Shown: positions 43,476 to 53,411, counted from the stretch's first letter. The stretch: DNA of 64,000 nucleotides from JALORV01 sp035429805 (GCA_035429805.1 DAOMFL010000001.1:1-64000); one strand, 5' to 3'. Notes: a model not told the origin generated them from the letters alone. Numbers and translations: made by a program.

Positions 43476-44537
43476 ATGGCAAAGATCGAGTTCAACGACG
43501 TGCACAAGGCCTACGGCAGCAACAAGGTCGTGCACGGCATCACGCTGACCGTAGACGACGGGGAATTCGTCGTGCTGGTCGGCCCCTCAGGCTGCGGCAA
43601 GTCGACGCTGCTGCGGATGGTCGCCGGGCTCGAGGAGATCACCAGCGGCACGATCAGCATCGGCGGACGCGTCGTCAACGACCTCGAACCGAAGGACCGC
43701 GACTGCGCGATGGTGTTCCAGAACTACGCGCTGTATCCGCACATGAGCGTCCAAGACAACATGGCCTACGGGCTGAAGATCCGCAAGCTGCCGAAGGCGG
43801 ACATCGACCGGCGCGTCAACGAGGCGGCGGTCATCCTCGAACTCGACGGGCTGCTGACGCGCAAGCCGCGCCAGCTCTCGGGCGGACAGCGGCAGCGGGT
43901 GGCGATGGGCCGCGCGATCGTGCGCGAGCCGGCCGCATTCCTGTTCGACGAGCCGCTGTCGAATCTCGACGCCAAGCTGCGCGTGCAGACGCGGCTGGAA
44001 ATCCAGAAGCTGCATCGCCGTCTGCGCACGACCAGCCTGTACGTCACGCACGACCAGGTCGAGGCAATGACGCTGGCGCAGCGGATGATCGTGATGAATG
44101 CCGGCCGCGCCGAGCAAGTCGGCGCGCCCGAGGAGGTCTACTCGCGGCCGGCGACGACCTTCGTCGCCGGGTTCATCGGCTCGCCGCCGATGAACCTGCT
44201 CGAAGGCCGGATCGCGGCCGACGGGCGCAGCTTCGTGCTGGCGGATGGCAGCGCGATCGCAATGCCCGATGCCATGAGCCTCCTTGCAGGCCGCCCCCTC
44301 GTCATGGGCGTGCGGCCGGAACACCTGCGGCTCGGCGGCGGCAACTTCGAGATGCAGGTGGAAACGGTGGAAGTGCTCGGCGCCGAACACCTGGTGCACG
44401 GCAAGGTCGCGGGGACCACGCTGATCGTGCGCGTCGGCCCGCACGAGAGCCCGTCGCCGGGCTCCTCGGTGACGATCGGCTTCGCGCCGGGTGTGGCGCA
44501 CTGGTTCGATCCCGCCACGCAGCAGCGGATCGTCTGA
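43476..44537 (+). CDS. ugpC: Glycerol-3-phosphate ABC transporter ATP-binding protein
   Basis: A 353-residue MalK-type ATPase. Walker A is GPSGCGKST near residue 37, the signature is LSGGQRQRVAMGRAI, Walker B is FLFDEPLSNLDAKLR, and the His switch is VTHDQVEAM. A C-terminal TOBE/OB regulatory domain follows (from about 235). It closes the operon; ugpQ is absent. Its stop lies 3 nt from the convergent fur stop. Confidence 0.92.
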   Translation: MAKIEFNDVHKAYGSNKVVHGITLTVDDGEFVVLVGPSGCGKSTLLRMVAGLEEITSGTISIGGRVVNDLEPKDRDCAMVFQNYALYPHMSVQDNMAYGLKIRKLPKADIDRRVNEAAVILELDGLLTRKPRQLSGGQRQRVAMGRAIVREPAAFLFDEPLSNLDAKLRVQTRLEIQKLHRRLRTTSLYVTHDQVEAMTLAQRMIVMNAGRAEQVGAPEEVYSRPATTFVAGFIGSPPMNLLEGRIAADGRSFVLADGSAIAMPDAMSLLAGRPLVMGVRPEHLRLGGGNFEMQVETVEVLGAEHLVHGKVAGTTLIVRVGPHESPSPGSSVTIGFAPGVAHWFDPATQQRIV

Positions 44538-44540
44538 CCG

Positions 44541-44996
44541 CTATTCGCGGCGCCGGAACTCGCAGTCGGGCTTGGTGCACTCGCCGTACAGCGCGAGCGC
44601 GTGCTCCTGCAGCTTGAAGCCGCGGTCGGCGGCGATCCGTTGCTGGCGGGCCTCGATATCGGCGTCGACGAACTCCTCGACCCGGCCACAGGTCAGGCAC
44701 ACGAGGTGATCGTGATGCGATCCCTCGTTGAGCTCGAACATGGCACGGCCGCCCTCGAAGTGGTTGCGTGACAGCAGACCGGCCTGCTCGAACTGCGTCA
44801 GCACGCGGTAGACGGTGGCGAGCCCGACATCGATGCTCTCACCGATCAACGCCTTGTAGACGTCCTCCGCGCTCATGTGGCGCTGACCGCGCTCGGCCGT
44901 GTTGCGCTGGAAGATCTCGAGCACCTTCAGCCGGGGCACCGTCGCCTTGAGCCCGATGTTCTTGAGGTCGCTGGAGGTGGACGAGCGGTTCGGCAT
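44541..44996 (-). CDS. fur: Ferric uptake regulator
   Basis: A 151-residue metal-dependent repressor. The DNA-binding domain contains MSAEDVYKALIGE and VGLATVYRVLTQFEQAGL. Metal-binding features are H94-H-D-H97 and the zinc-type pairs C100-x-x-C103 and C140-x4-C145. ATG 44996 (MPNRSSTSSDLKNIGLKATVPR) matches betaproteobacterial Fur. It is divergent from bamE with a 75-bp gap, a common arrangement; I see no convincing Fur box there. Confidence 0.94.
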   Translation of the reverse strand: MPNRSSTSSDLKNIGLKATVPRLKVLEIFQRNTAERGQRHMSAEDVYKALIGESIDVGLATVYRVLTQFEQAGLLSRNHFEGGRAMFELNEGSHHDHLVCLTCGRVEEFVDADIEARQQRIAADRGFKLQEHALALYGECTKPDCEFRRRE

Positions 44997-45071
44997 GGGA
45001 GAGTCGGGCGACCTGTTTCGACGTCGCCTCTGAGTATCATACGGGGGTTCCGCCTGCCGACTGACGCCGTT

Positions 45072-45617
45072 GTGCTGACCGACCTGATTCGCCCGCATCG
45101 CCTGCTCTTCGTCTGCAGCCTTGCTCTGCCGCTCGCCGGCTGCGAGTCGATGTACAGCGTCGGTTCGAGCGTCAAGGGCGGCCTGGCGTCCGCGGTCAAC
45201 TGGGCGCCCACGTTCCTCGGGCCGTACCGGCCCGATGTGCACCAGGGCAACATCATCACGAAGGAGATGGTCGATCAGTTGCGCATCGGCATGACGCGGG
45301 AGCAGGTGCGCTTCATGCTCGGCACGCCGCTGCTGACCACCGAGTTCCGCAAGGACCGCGTCGACTACGTCTATTACCTGAATCCGCGCCGCGGGCAGAT
45401 CCAGAATCGCCGGCTGACCCTGTATTTCCAGGACAACCGTCTCGAGCGTTTCAACGCGGACCCGATGCCGACCGATGCCGAGGCGGATGTCCTGATCCTC
45501 GGTCCGACGGCCCGACGTGTCGCGCGCACCTCGAATCAGCCTGCGACCCCGATGCCCGACGTTTCGACGCCCGGGCCCGGTTCGCAGTCCCTTCCCGGCA
45601 CTCAGTCCGGCGACTGA
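45072..45617 (+). CDS. bamE: Outer membrane protein assembly factor BamE
   Basis: A 181-residue lipoprotein of the BAM complex. The lipobox is LPLAGC, followed by the SmpA/OmlA core YRPDVHQGNIITKEMVDQL, IGMTREQVRFMLGTPLL and RVDYVYYLNPRRGQ. A Pro-rich C-terminal tail follows. No ATG is available near the signal peptide, so GTG 45072 is used (MLTDLIRPHRLLFVC). A TATCAT hexamer at 45035-45040 is a possible -10. Confidence 0.9.
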   Translation: MLTDLIRPHRLLFVCSLALPLAGCESMYSVGSSVKGGLASAVNWAPTFLGPYRPDVHQGNIITKEMVDQLRIGMTREQVRFMLGTPLLTTEFRKDRVDYVYYLNPRRGQIQNRRLTLYFQDNRLERFNADPMPTDAEADVLILGPTARRVARTSNQPATPMPDVSTPGPGSQSLPGTQSGD

Positions 45618-45655
45618 ACGGGACCGGGTCCGACCTGACGACGGAAGTTCAACCG

Positions 45656-46453
45656 ATGAAGCTTGCGATCGCCGGCGCCTCCGGCCGCATGGGTCAGATG
45701 CTGATCGAGGCCACGCTGGCCCAGCACGACCTCACCCTCGCCGCTGCATTCGACCGCGCCGGCAGCCCTCTGCTGGGCCGTGACTGCGCCGAGATGATCG
45801 GCCGCTCGAGCGGTGTGCGCGTGACATCGGATCTTGCGGCACTCGCCGGCACCGACGTGCTGATCGACTTCACCCGGCCCGAGGCGACGCTCGCCCACCT
45901 CGATGCCTGTGTAGCGGCCGGCGTGAAGATGGTGATCGGCACCACCGGCTTCGACGACGCCGGAAAGAACGCCATTCGCGCGGCCGCTGACGAGACCGCG
46001 ATCGTGTTCGCTCCGAACATGAGCGTCGGCGTCAATGCGACCTTCAAGCTGGTTCAGATCGCGACGCGCATGCTGGGCGAAGGCTACGACATCGAGATCA
46101 TCGAGGCGCATCACCGGCACAAAGTCGATGCCCCGTCGGGCACGGCCCTGAAGATGGGCGAGATGGTGGCCAGCGCCCTGGGTCGTCCGCTGGCCGAACT
46201 CGCCGTCTACGCCCGCGAAGGCCACACCGGCGAGCGCCGCTCGGGATCGATCGGCTTCGCTACGATCCGCGGCGGCGACATCGTTGGCGACCACACCGTG
46301 ATGTTCGCCGGCGCCGGCGAACGCATCGAGATCACGCACCGGTCGGGCAGCCGCCAGTCCTATGCCAACGGCAGCCTGCGCGCTGCGCGCTTCCTCGCAG
46401 ACAAGCGCCGCGGGCTCTTCGACATGTTCGACGTGCTCGGGTTCGACCGATGA
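45656..46453 (+). CDS. dapB: 4-Hydroxy-tetrahydrodipicolinate reductase
   Basis: A 265-residue NAD(P)H reductase of the diaminopimelate/lysine pathway. The nucleotide motif is IAGASGRMGQML at the N terminus, GTTGFDDAG and APNMSVGVN lie mid-protein, and the catalytic/substrate motif is EAHHRHKVDAPSGTAL. It follows bamE by 38 bp, and its stop overlaps the exbB start. Confidence 0.95.
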   Translation: MKLAIAGASGRMGQMLIEATLAQHDLTLAAAFDRAGSPLLGRDCAEMIGRSSGVRVTSDLAALAGTDVLIDFTRPEATLAHLDACVAAGVKMVIGTTGFDDAGKNAIRAAADETAIVFAPNMSVGVNATFKLVQIATRMLGEGYDIEIIEAHHRHKVDAPSGTALKMGEMVASALGRPLAELAVYAREGHTGERRSGSIGFATIRGGDIVGDHTVMFAGAGERIEITHRSGSRQSYANGSLRAARFLADKRRGLFDMFDVLGFDR

Positions 46454-47132
46454 CGGACGGCCTCGGACTGGCGCACTTCTGGGAGCAGGCGGACGCGGTC
46501 ATCCGCTTCACGGCTTACCTGCTGCTGGCGATGTCGGTTGCCAGCTGGTTTCTGATCGTATGGAAGTCCTGGGGCTGGCTGCGCGTGCGCCGCGCCGCGC
46601 GCGACATCGACCGCTTCTGGAGCGCGCCGACGATCGAAGTCGCGATCGCGAACCTCAAGCCGGTCGACAGCGAGGGCGTATTCGTGCCGCTGGCGGTCGG
46701 GGCATCGAATGCGGCGACGCATCCGGCCGCAGAGAACAGCCTCGCGGCCCAGATCGACCGCTCGGAACTGATCACGCGCGCGCTGCGCCAGCGCATCAAC
46801 GAAGCAGCGGGCCGGCTCGAAGCCGGGCTCACGATCCTGGCTTCGGTCGGCAGCACGGCGCCGTTCGTGGGACTCTTCGGCACGGTCTGGGGCATCTACC
46901 ACGCACTGCTCAACATCGCCTCCAACGGGCAGGTCGCGATCGACAAGGTCGCGGGACCGGTCGGTGAAGCCCTGATCATGACGGCGTTCGGCCTCGCAGT
47001 CGCCATTCCGGCCGTGCTCGGCTACAACGCGTTCACGCGCGCGAACCGCATGGTGCTTGGGCAGCTCGACGGGTTTGCGCACGACCTGCACGCGACGCTG
47101 ACCACCGGCTCGCGGCTGGCAGGACAGTCCTG

Positions 47133-47133
<1 letters not shown>
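46450..47133 (+). CDS. exbB: MotA/TolQ/ExbB-family proton channel protein
   Basis: A 227-residue membrane protein that, with ExbD, converts proton flow into TonB movement. One N-terminal helix is followed by a cytoplasmic loop and the conserved C-terminal pair: TILASVGSTAPFVGLFGTVWGIYHAL and GEALIMTAFGLAVAIPAVLGYN. It overlaps dapB by 4 nt (ATGA) and exbD by 1 nt. tonB is not adjacent, so TonB must be encoded elsewhere or the pair serves another partner. Confidence 0.9.
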
Positions 47134-47566
<433 letters not shown>

Positions 47567-47567
<1 letters not shown>

Positions 47568-48454
47568 TGCAGACCGGGCGCGCGGTTCGAGCGCTGCTCG
47601 CTCTCGCGCTGCTGGGGGATGCCGGCATCGCGGTCGCCGCCATCACAGCAGTCGACGACGAAGGCGCCACCGTGACGCTGCCGCGCCCTGCGGTGCGCGT
47701 CATCAGCCTCGCGCCGCATCTCACCGAGCAGCTGTTCGCCGTCGGGGCCGGCGCCAGCATTGTCGGGACGACGGAACACGCGGATTTCCCGCCACAGGCA
47801 CGCAGCATCGCCCGGGTCGCCCGTGCGCACAGCGTCGACCTCGAGCGCATCGTCGCCCTGCGACCCGACCTGATCGTGCTGTGGGGCAGCGGCTTTCCCC
47901 CCGCCGTGATTGCGTCCGTGCGCCGGCTGGGCGTCCCGGTCTTCGTCAGCGAGCCCCACGCGCTGGAGGATGTGGCGCGGTCGCTCCGCGCGCTCGGCGT
48001 CCTCACCGGGCACGACGGCGCTCCCGCGGCGAACGCATTCGAATCACGGCTCGCAACGTTGCACGCGGAGTATGCGAACCGGTCCATCGTCCGGGTCTTC
48101 TACCAGGTGTGGGCCAGCCCGTTGATGACACTGTCGGGCCGGCACGTGATCAGTGAAGCGATTGCGCTCTGCGGCGGACGCAATGTCTTCGCGCAACTCG
48201 CGCCGATCGCCCCGCAGGTGTCCGTCGAAGCCGTGCTCGCCGCTGATCCGCAGGCCATCATCACCGCCGAGCCTGCCGGCAAGCCGGGCGACGCGCTGGC
48301 AATGTGGACGCGCTATCCGGGACTCTCGGCCGCGGGCCACGGCCAGCTGTACACGATCGATGCCGACCGCATGAACCGGCATGGCCCCCGGCTTGTCGAC
48401 GAGATCGCGGTGCTCTGCGAAGACATCGAAAAGGCGCGCCAGTCGTTCAGGTGA
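47567..48454 (+). CDS. btuF: Periplasmic cobalamin-binding protein, BtuF-like
   Basis: A 295-residue helical-backbone binding protein with a signal peptide (to about GIAVAA). The order VRVISLAPHLTEQLFAVGAG, VGTTEHADFPP, LERIVALRPDLIVLWGSG and VSVEAVLAADPQAIIT is that of BtuF and related vitamin B12/haem binding proteins. Linkage to exbBD and proximity to btuBCD favour cobalamin. ATG 47567 overlaps the exbD stop (TGATG). Confidence 0.82.
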
Positions 48455-48497
48455 CGCGGCCTAGCGACGATCCCTCCTGCACGGACCGGGCGGGCCG

Positions 48498-49118
48498 TCA
48501 GCCCTCGACCCAGGCGATCACGCTTTGCCACTGCTCGAGGTCGCGTTCCACACGGCTGGGCGCAACGTCCCACAGCGTCAGCCCGTGGGCGGCGAGCTGC
48601 ACGTAATTCTGCGTGTCGCGCAGAAAGCCCAGCACCGGCATCTCGAGCTGCTCGACGAAGCGCTGCAACTGCTCGGCCGCGCGCGTGCGCGCATCGACGC
48701 GCATGCCCAGCACACCGACGCGTCCGTCGTTGTCCAGCACACCACGGTCGGCCAGTTTGCCCAGGAAGCTTTGCGTGGCGAGGATGTCGAACAGCGACGG
48801 TTGCACCGGGATGATGACGCGGTCGGCAAGCCTGATCGCGTCACGCAGCGCATGGCCGTGCAGGCCCGCGGGCGTATCCAGCACCACGTGCGTCACGCCC
48901 TTCGGCGGGCGCGCGACCTTCTCGTCCGACCGGTCCCATGACTGGATGCGCGGCAGCACGTCCGGACGCACGCCGAGCCACGCCAGCGCCGACTGCTGGC
49001 GATCGAGATCGCCCAGCATCGTCGCGTGCCCCTGGCGCGCAAAATAACCGGCAAGGTTCGTCGCCACGGTGCTCTTGCCGGCTCCGCCTTTGGGATTGGC
49101 AACGAGATAGATCGGCAT
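48498..49118 (-). CDS. ParA-family ATPase
   Basis: A 206-residue P-loop ATPase of the ParA/MinD superfamily. The deviant Walker A is K10-G-G-A-G-K15-S-T, Walker A' is MLGDLDRQQSAL, and Walker B is VVLDTPAG. It lacks a DNA-binding N-terminal extension, so it is of the small ParA/MipZ-like orphan type, and no parB is nearby. It lies 31 bp after btuD on the same strand and is probably the last gene of the riboswitch-controlled transcript. Its role there is unexplained; it might position a cell-envelope component or simply be co-transcribed. Confidence 0.8.
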   Translation of the reverse strand: MPIYLVANPKGGAGKSTVATNLAGYFARQGHATMLGDLDRQQSALAWLGVRPDVLPRIQSWDRSDEKVARPPKGVTHVVLDTPAGLHGHALRDAIRLADRVIIPVQPSLFDILATQSFLGKLADRGVLDNDGRVGVLGMRVDARTRAAEQLQRFVEQLEMPVLGFLRDTQNYVQLAAHGLTLWDVAPSRVERDLEQWQSVIAWVEG

Positions 49119-49149
49119 GCAGTCAGTCTAGGCAGGCGGCACGGCGCTG

Positions 49150-49911
49150 TCACGCGCCGCGGCGGTGAACATGGAAGAACGGCTCGCCGTCGGCCTCGAC
49201 GCGCGAGATCGGCGTCTCGAAGAGGTCCGAGAGGAGCGGCGGCATCAGTACGCTGTCGGCGGTTCCCGAATGCGTGCGGCCGTCGCCCCACAGGAGCAGC
49301 GCATGGGTCGCGAAGCGCGCCGCCGCATTGATGTCGTGCAGGCTGGCGACCTGTGCCCGGTCCGTCTCGGCGGCGAGCACGCTGATCACCAGCGCCTGGT
49401 GGCGCGGATCCTGGTGCGCCGTCGGCTCGTCGAGCAGCACGAGTGGCGTGTCCTGGGCCAGAGCGGTGGCGATCGCCACGCGCTGGCGTTCGCCGCGCGA
49501 CAGGCGCCGCACGTCGCGTTCCGCCAGCCCCGCACAGTCGAGCCGCGCCAGCCACTTGTGGGCATCCGGCCCGGCATCGGCCTCGTCGCGGAACACGTAG
49601 CGCGCGGTCAGCACCGTGTCGACGGCCGAGCTGGCAAACGCGTCGACCCATCGATCCGCCAGCAACGCCCGCTCGCGTGCGAGTGCATCGGCCGCAAGCG
49701 TGCGCACATCGCGGCCCGCGAGTCGAACCGTTCCCGCCTCGACCGGACGCGCGCCTGCGACAGCGGCCAGCAGTGTCGATTTGCCGGCGCCGTTCGGTCC
49801 GAGCACGGCCCAGCGTTCGCCGGCGGCGATCGTTACGCTGAGCGCCTCGATCAATACGCGCTGCGGAGTGCGCAGCGTAACCCGATCGAGTTCGAGCAGC
49901 GGCGCCGTCAT
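49150..49911 (-). CDS. btuD: Cobalamin ABC transporter ATP-binding protein
   Basis: A 253-residue ATPase of the FecE/BtuD type. Walker A is VLGPNGAGKSTLLAAVAG near residue 38, the signature is LSRGERQRVAIATAL, Walker B is LVLLDEPTAHQD, and the switch His is in SLHDINAAARFA. ATG 49911 overlaps the btuC stop (TGATG). Iron-siderophore ATPases look similar; the riboswitch and BtuB upstream decide for B12. Confidence 0.88.
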   Translation of the reverse strand: MTAPLLELDRVTLRTPQRVLIEALSVTIAAGERWAVLGPNGAGKSTLLAAVAGARPVEAGTVRLAGRDVRTLAADALARERALLADRWVDAFASSAVDTVLTARYVFRDEADAGPDAHKWLARLDCAGLAERDVRRLSRGERQRVAIATALAQDTPLVLLDEPTAHQDPRHQALVISVLAAETDRAQVASLHDINAAARFATHALLLWGDGRTHSGTADSVLMPPLLSDLFETPISRVEADGEPFFHVHRRGA

Positions 49912-50909
49912 CAACGTCGCCCCAGCAGCCAGAGGAAAACCGGCACGCCGATCAGCGCGGTCAGCACGCCCACGGGCAGCTGCAGCGGCGCCAGCGCCGT
50001 GCGCGCCACGGTGTCCGCGACGACGACGAGCGTGCCGCCGAGCAGCATTGCAGCGGGCAGGACCGTGCGCTGGTCGTTGCCGACCAGCTGGCGCACGAGG
50101 TGCGGAGCGATGAAGCCGACGAAGCCCACGGCGCCACCCAGCGTGACGGCGACGGCGGTCGCAATCGCGGCGACCAGCACCAGGCGCCGCCGCGTTGAAT
50201 CGACGCGCACGCCCTGCGTGTAGGCCTGCAGTTCTCCTCGCAGCATCAGGTTTAGAGACCGCGCCTGCCGATGGGCGATCAGGAGCAGGACTGCCGACAG
50301 CGCGAGCACGAGAACGGCGGGAGCGAGGTCCGTGGCGCCCGAGAGATCACCCAGCAGCCAGAACACCATCGGACGCAGCCGCCCGTCGGGCGCGAGGGTG
50401 AGCAGCAGACTCATCAGCGCGGCCGCAAAGGAGCCCACCATCACGCCGGTCAGCAGCACCGAACCCGCGGACTGATCTCCCGCCGCGAGGTCGCCCGAAT
50501 AAAGCGCACGGCGCGCCAGCACGAAGAGCAGCGCCAGCGCCAGCAGCGCGCCGGTGATGGCGGCGCCCTGCACGGCGACGGCCCCCAGCCCCAGCGCCAG
50601 CGCGGCCAGCGCCGCCACAGCCGCCCCTCCGGAAATGCCGAGCACGTACGGGTCTGCCAGCGGATTGCGGAGGAGCGCCTGCAAGAGGGCCCCTGAAAGC
50701 GCGAGCGCTGCGCCGACGGCAAACCCCGACAGCACCCGCGGCAGGCGCAGCCCCAGCACGATGTCGGCTCCGGCCGCATCGCCACCCGACAGCGCCGCGG
50801 TGAGGTCGCGCAATGGCACGTGCACGCTGCCGATCGCCAGCGCCGCAAGGGCGCTGGCGCCTGCGGCCACGGCCAGTGTCACGATCGCGGTGGCCGGCGA
50901 CAGCCGCAT
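49911..50909 (-). CDS. btuC: Cobalamin ABC transporter permease
   Basis: A 332-residue FecCD-family permease with about ten helices. Family segments are LRLPRVLSGFAVGAALALSGALLQ, NPLADPYVLGISGGAAVAA, and the ATPase-contacting GAVGFVGFIAPHLVRQLVG. ATG 50909 lies 1 nt after the btuB stop; a GTG at 50930 would make it overlap btuB and add seven residues. It is coupled to btuD. Confidence 0.9.
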   Translation of the reverse strand: MRLSPATAIVTLAVAAGASALAALAIGSVHVPLRDLTAALSGGDAAGADIVLGLRLPRVLSGFAVGAALALSGALLQALLRNPLADPYVLGISGGAAVAALAALALGLGAVAVQGAAITGALLALALLFVLARRALYSGDLAAGDQSAGSVLLTGVMVGSFAAALMSLLLTLAPDGRLRPMVFWLLGDLSGATDLAPAVLVLALSAVLLLIAHRQARSLNLMLRGELQAYTQGVRVDSTRRRLVLVAAIATAVAVTLGGAVGFVGFIAPHLVRQLVGNDQRTVLPAAMLLGGTLVVVADTVARTALAPLQLPVGVLTALIGVPVFLWLLGRR

Positions 50910-50910
50910 C

Positions 50911-52794
50911 TCAGAAGCGCAGGTCCGCACCGACGATCGCCAGGCGCGGCATCACGTTGTAGCCGCTGACGGTTTCGTAGACGGCATCGAACGCATTCTC
51001 GAGGCGGGCGCGCAGCGTCAGCCCGGGCGTGACCCGCCACGACCCGACCAGGCGCACCAGCGTGTAGCTCGACAACTGGACGCGCTGGAACGTGTTGATG
51101 TCGAGGTCATCGCGCGGCCCGACGACGGAAATTTCGACGCCCGCGCTCCAGGTCTCCGGCGCGAGGTTCGCGGACGCGTTGACGATCCATGGCGCCCGGC
51201 GCAGCAGGCGCTCACCCGTCTGGTCGTTCACCGCGCGCAGGACGGTACCGTTGCCCGCCAGCACCCAGGGCCCACTGCGCCAGCTGCCACCGAGTTCGAA
51301 GCCCGTGGCACGCGCTGCGTCGATGTTCTGCGCCCGCGAGCTCGCCGGGTCGTAGACGATGAGGTCGCGCGTGTCGGTGCGGTAGACCGCCGCGCGCAGT
51401 GTCCCGTCCTTGCCGGCGTATTGCAGTCCGAGTTCACCACTCACCGAGCGTTCGGGCACCAGATCCGGATTGCCGAAGTAAGGAAAATACAGATCGTTGA
51501 AGCTGGGCGCGCGAAACGCATTGGACACCTGCGCCGTCGCGCGCCACTCGTGGTTGAGCCTGTAACCATAGGCCGCGAGGCCCGTCGTCGCGCCACCGAC
51601 ATCGGAATAGCCGTCGTAGCGGACATTGAGCTGGACCTGATGCGGTCCCAGGTCACTGTTGAGGCCGGCCCAGGCGCTCCCGACCGATCGGGTGTAGCGC
51701 TGCGTGAGGCCGCTGAAGGTCGCGTCGTACGCGGTCGACTCGCCGGACTGTCCCAGGTATTCGGCTCCGGCCAGCCCGCGCACGGACGGCGCCAGCTCGA
51801 TCTCGTTGCTCCAGGTGATTGCAAGATTGCCGGCGTTGAAACTGCCGTTGTTGAACGACAGCGGATCGCTGACGAGATTGGTGCTGCGATCGCTGCTCGC
51901 GCCCACGGCAAGCTGTGTCGACCAACCCGGTGTGACGACCGTGCGCGCCAGCGCATTGGCGGCCGCCAGCTGGGACTTCTCGACGTGAGTCGCCGTTGGT
52001 CCGTCGGCCGTGCTGTCGAAGTCGGTGCGGTTGCGGTTGAGCCAGCCGTTGATCGCGAGCAGGGTGTCCCCGCTGCGGTAGGTCGAGCCTAGCGACGCTG
52101 ACAGGTACTCGTTGCCGTCGATGTCGGGATTGACCCCTGGCGCAAACGCGCTGGGAATCACGCGCGCCGGGTTGATCGCCGAGAACGCCGCGGTCGTGCC
52201 CCCGCCGACCGTGCCGCCCAGTCGCACCCCGCCGGCTTCGGTCCCCGCACTCGCCCGGCCGTTCAGCGTCCGTCCCTGACCCGCCTCCGCGCTGACACTC
52301 AACCCGCGCTCGCTGCCGGCCCGGGTGAAGATCTGCACCACGCCGCCGACAGCCGACGAGCCATACAGGCTCGACAGGTTGCCGCGCACGATCTCGATAC
52401 GGTCGATCGAGTCGAGTGCGATGCCGCCGACGGCCGCGGCGCCACTTGTGCCGGCGTTCAGTCGCACGCCGTCGACGAGCACCAGCACCTGGGACGACCC
52501 GGCACCGCGGACGAACAGGGACGCGGCCGCGCCGCGCCCGCCCGACTGCGCGAACTGCACCCCGGTTTCGCGACTGAGCATGGACACGAGGTCGACGGCC
52601 TGCCAGCGATCGATGTCGGCACGCGTGATGATCGATGTCGCTGGCAGCGCATCGTCGATCGACTGCGATGTGCGCGATGGCGTGATGACCGTGTGGGGCA
52701 GCTCGGATGCGGTCTGCGCCTGCAGGGGCACGGCAATGAGCGCGAACGTGCCCGCCGCGGCCAGGCGGCCAGCGCGCGCAGGACGATGAGCCAT
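50911..52794 (-). CDS. btuB: TonB-dependent vitamin B12 outer-membrane receptor
   Basis: A 627-residue receptor with a signal peptide (cleavage near PLQAQ). The TonB-box region is ELPHTVITPSRT, and the plug domain runs over about 45-160, with DALPATSIITRADIDRWQAVD and VRGAGSSQVLVLVDGVRLN. The 22-strand barrel ends in GADLRF with the terminal Phe needed for outer-membrane insertion. ATG 52794 gives the signal peptide. A cobalamin riboswitch lies upstream. It is first gene of btuB-btuC-btuD-parA. Confidence 0.92.
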   Translation of the reverse strand: MAHRPARAGRLAAAGTFALIAVPLQAQTASELPHTVITPSRTSQSIDDALPATSIITRADIDRWQAVDLVSMLSRETGVQFAQSGGRGAAASLFVRGAGSSQVLVLVDGVRLNAGTSGAAAVGGIALDSIDRIEIVRGNLSSLYGSSAVGGVVQIFTRAGSERGLSVSAEAGQGRTLNGRASAGTEAGGVRLGGTVGGGTTAAFSAINPARVIPSAFAPGVNPDIDGNEYLSASLGSTYRSGDTLLAINGWLNRNRTDFDSTADGPTATHVEKSQLAAANALARTVVTPGWSTQLAVGASSDRSTNLVSDPLSFNNGSFNAGNLAITWSNEIELAPSVRGLAGAEYLGQSGESTAYDATFSGLTQRYTRSVGSAWAGLNSDLGPHQVQLNVRYDGYSDVGGATTGLAAYGYRLNHEWRATAQVSNAFRAPSFNDLYFPYFGNPDLVPERSVSGELGLQYAGKDGTLRAAVYRTDTRDLIVYDPASSRAQNIDAARATGFELGGSWRSGPWVLAGNGTVLRAVNDQTGERLLRRAPWIVNASANLAPETWSAGVEISVVGPRDDLDINTFQRVQLSSYTLVRLVGSWRVTPGLTLRARLENAFDAVYETVSGYNVMPRLAIVGADLRF

Positions 52795-52917
52795 GCAATC
52801 TCCCGTGTGCCGACCCACCGCCGGCATTGAACCGTGCCTGAACGAACGGGAGTGGGGCTGAGCTGGAGCTGCGCGATGGCGTCCGGCTGGCCGGCACCCC
52901 GCGGCTCGTCCTCCAGT

Positions 52918-53100
52918 CAGTGGCCGGTCTCCGGGCTGCAGGGCCTGCCTCGCGCCTTCCCGCGTCTTATCCGACGCAGTGGCGTGTGCGAAGCGTGCGC
53001 AAAGCGCTCCTGCTTACCGTTGCGGGGGCAGCACAGGTTGGCCCACAGATGCGCGCCTCCTGTTTCCCGTTTCACCGAAGGCCCGAGCCTTCGGCACCAC
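52918..53100 (-). promoter_or_regulatory. Cobalamin riboswitch controlling btuB
   Basis: Read on the minus strand, the 5' part has GGTGCCGAAGGC and GAAACGGGAAACAGG. The B12-box region CTGCCCCCGCAACGGTAA (about 53010-53027) follows, then GCCACTGCG (about 52977), GGGAAGGCG (about 52955) and the closing AGCCCGGAGACCGGCC (about 52925). This order is that of the adenosylcobalamin aptamer. It ends about 125 bp before btuB, leaving room for the expression platform that sequesters the start region when B12 is bound. The region 52795-53186 has no protein gene. Confidence 0.92.
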
Positions 53101-53174
53101 CAACGGCGCGAGTCTAGCCGAGTAACGGGCTGGCCCGCTGCCGCTCTCCGGGGATCGGTCAATTCGCCCGGTGC

Positions 53175-53180
53175 TACGAT
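53175..53180 (+). promoter_or_regulatory. -10-like hexamer placed for a leaderless start
   Basis: TACGAT ends 6 nt before the ATG at 53187, without a Shine-Dalgarno sequence. This is the third case in the window with this geometry. Confidence 0.35.
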
Positions 53181-53186
53181 CCCCGC

Positions 53187-53411
53187 ATGCTCGAAGAACT
53201 CGATCAGCTCGCTGCCAAGATCGCCGAACTTGCGCGCCTGGTGCAGGCACTGCGCACCGAGAACCAGCAGCTGCGCGCACAGCTTGCGACGGCCAGCGGC
53301 GAACTCGAGGCCATGCGCTCACGCGTCGACGAGGCGAGCCGCCGCCTCGATGGACTGATGGAACGCCTGCCCGCCTCGGCAGCCGCAGCGAAAGCGCCAT
53401 GGAACACCTGA
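53187..53411 (+). CDS. Small coiled-coil protein upstream of zapA (ZapB/TIGR02449-like)
   Basis: A 74-residue protein that is almost entirely a predicted coiled coil: heptads of Leu/Ile/Ala from LEELDQLAAKIAELARLV through TENQQLRAQL to VDEASRRLDGLMERL. This short protein regularly precedes zapA in beta- and gammaproteobacteria and probably belongs to the cell-division group. It overlaps the zapA start by 13 nt in another frame, so the two are likely co-translated. Confidence 0.75.
   Translation: MLEELDQLAAKIAELARLVQALRTENQQLRAQLATASGELEAMRSRVDEASRRLDGLMERLPASAAAAKAPWNT

Noticed and set aside
44997..45071. Fur autoregulatory box between fur and bamE
   Set aside because: No sequence close to the GATAATGAT repeat pattern could be found in the 75-bp gap.
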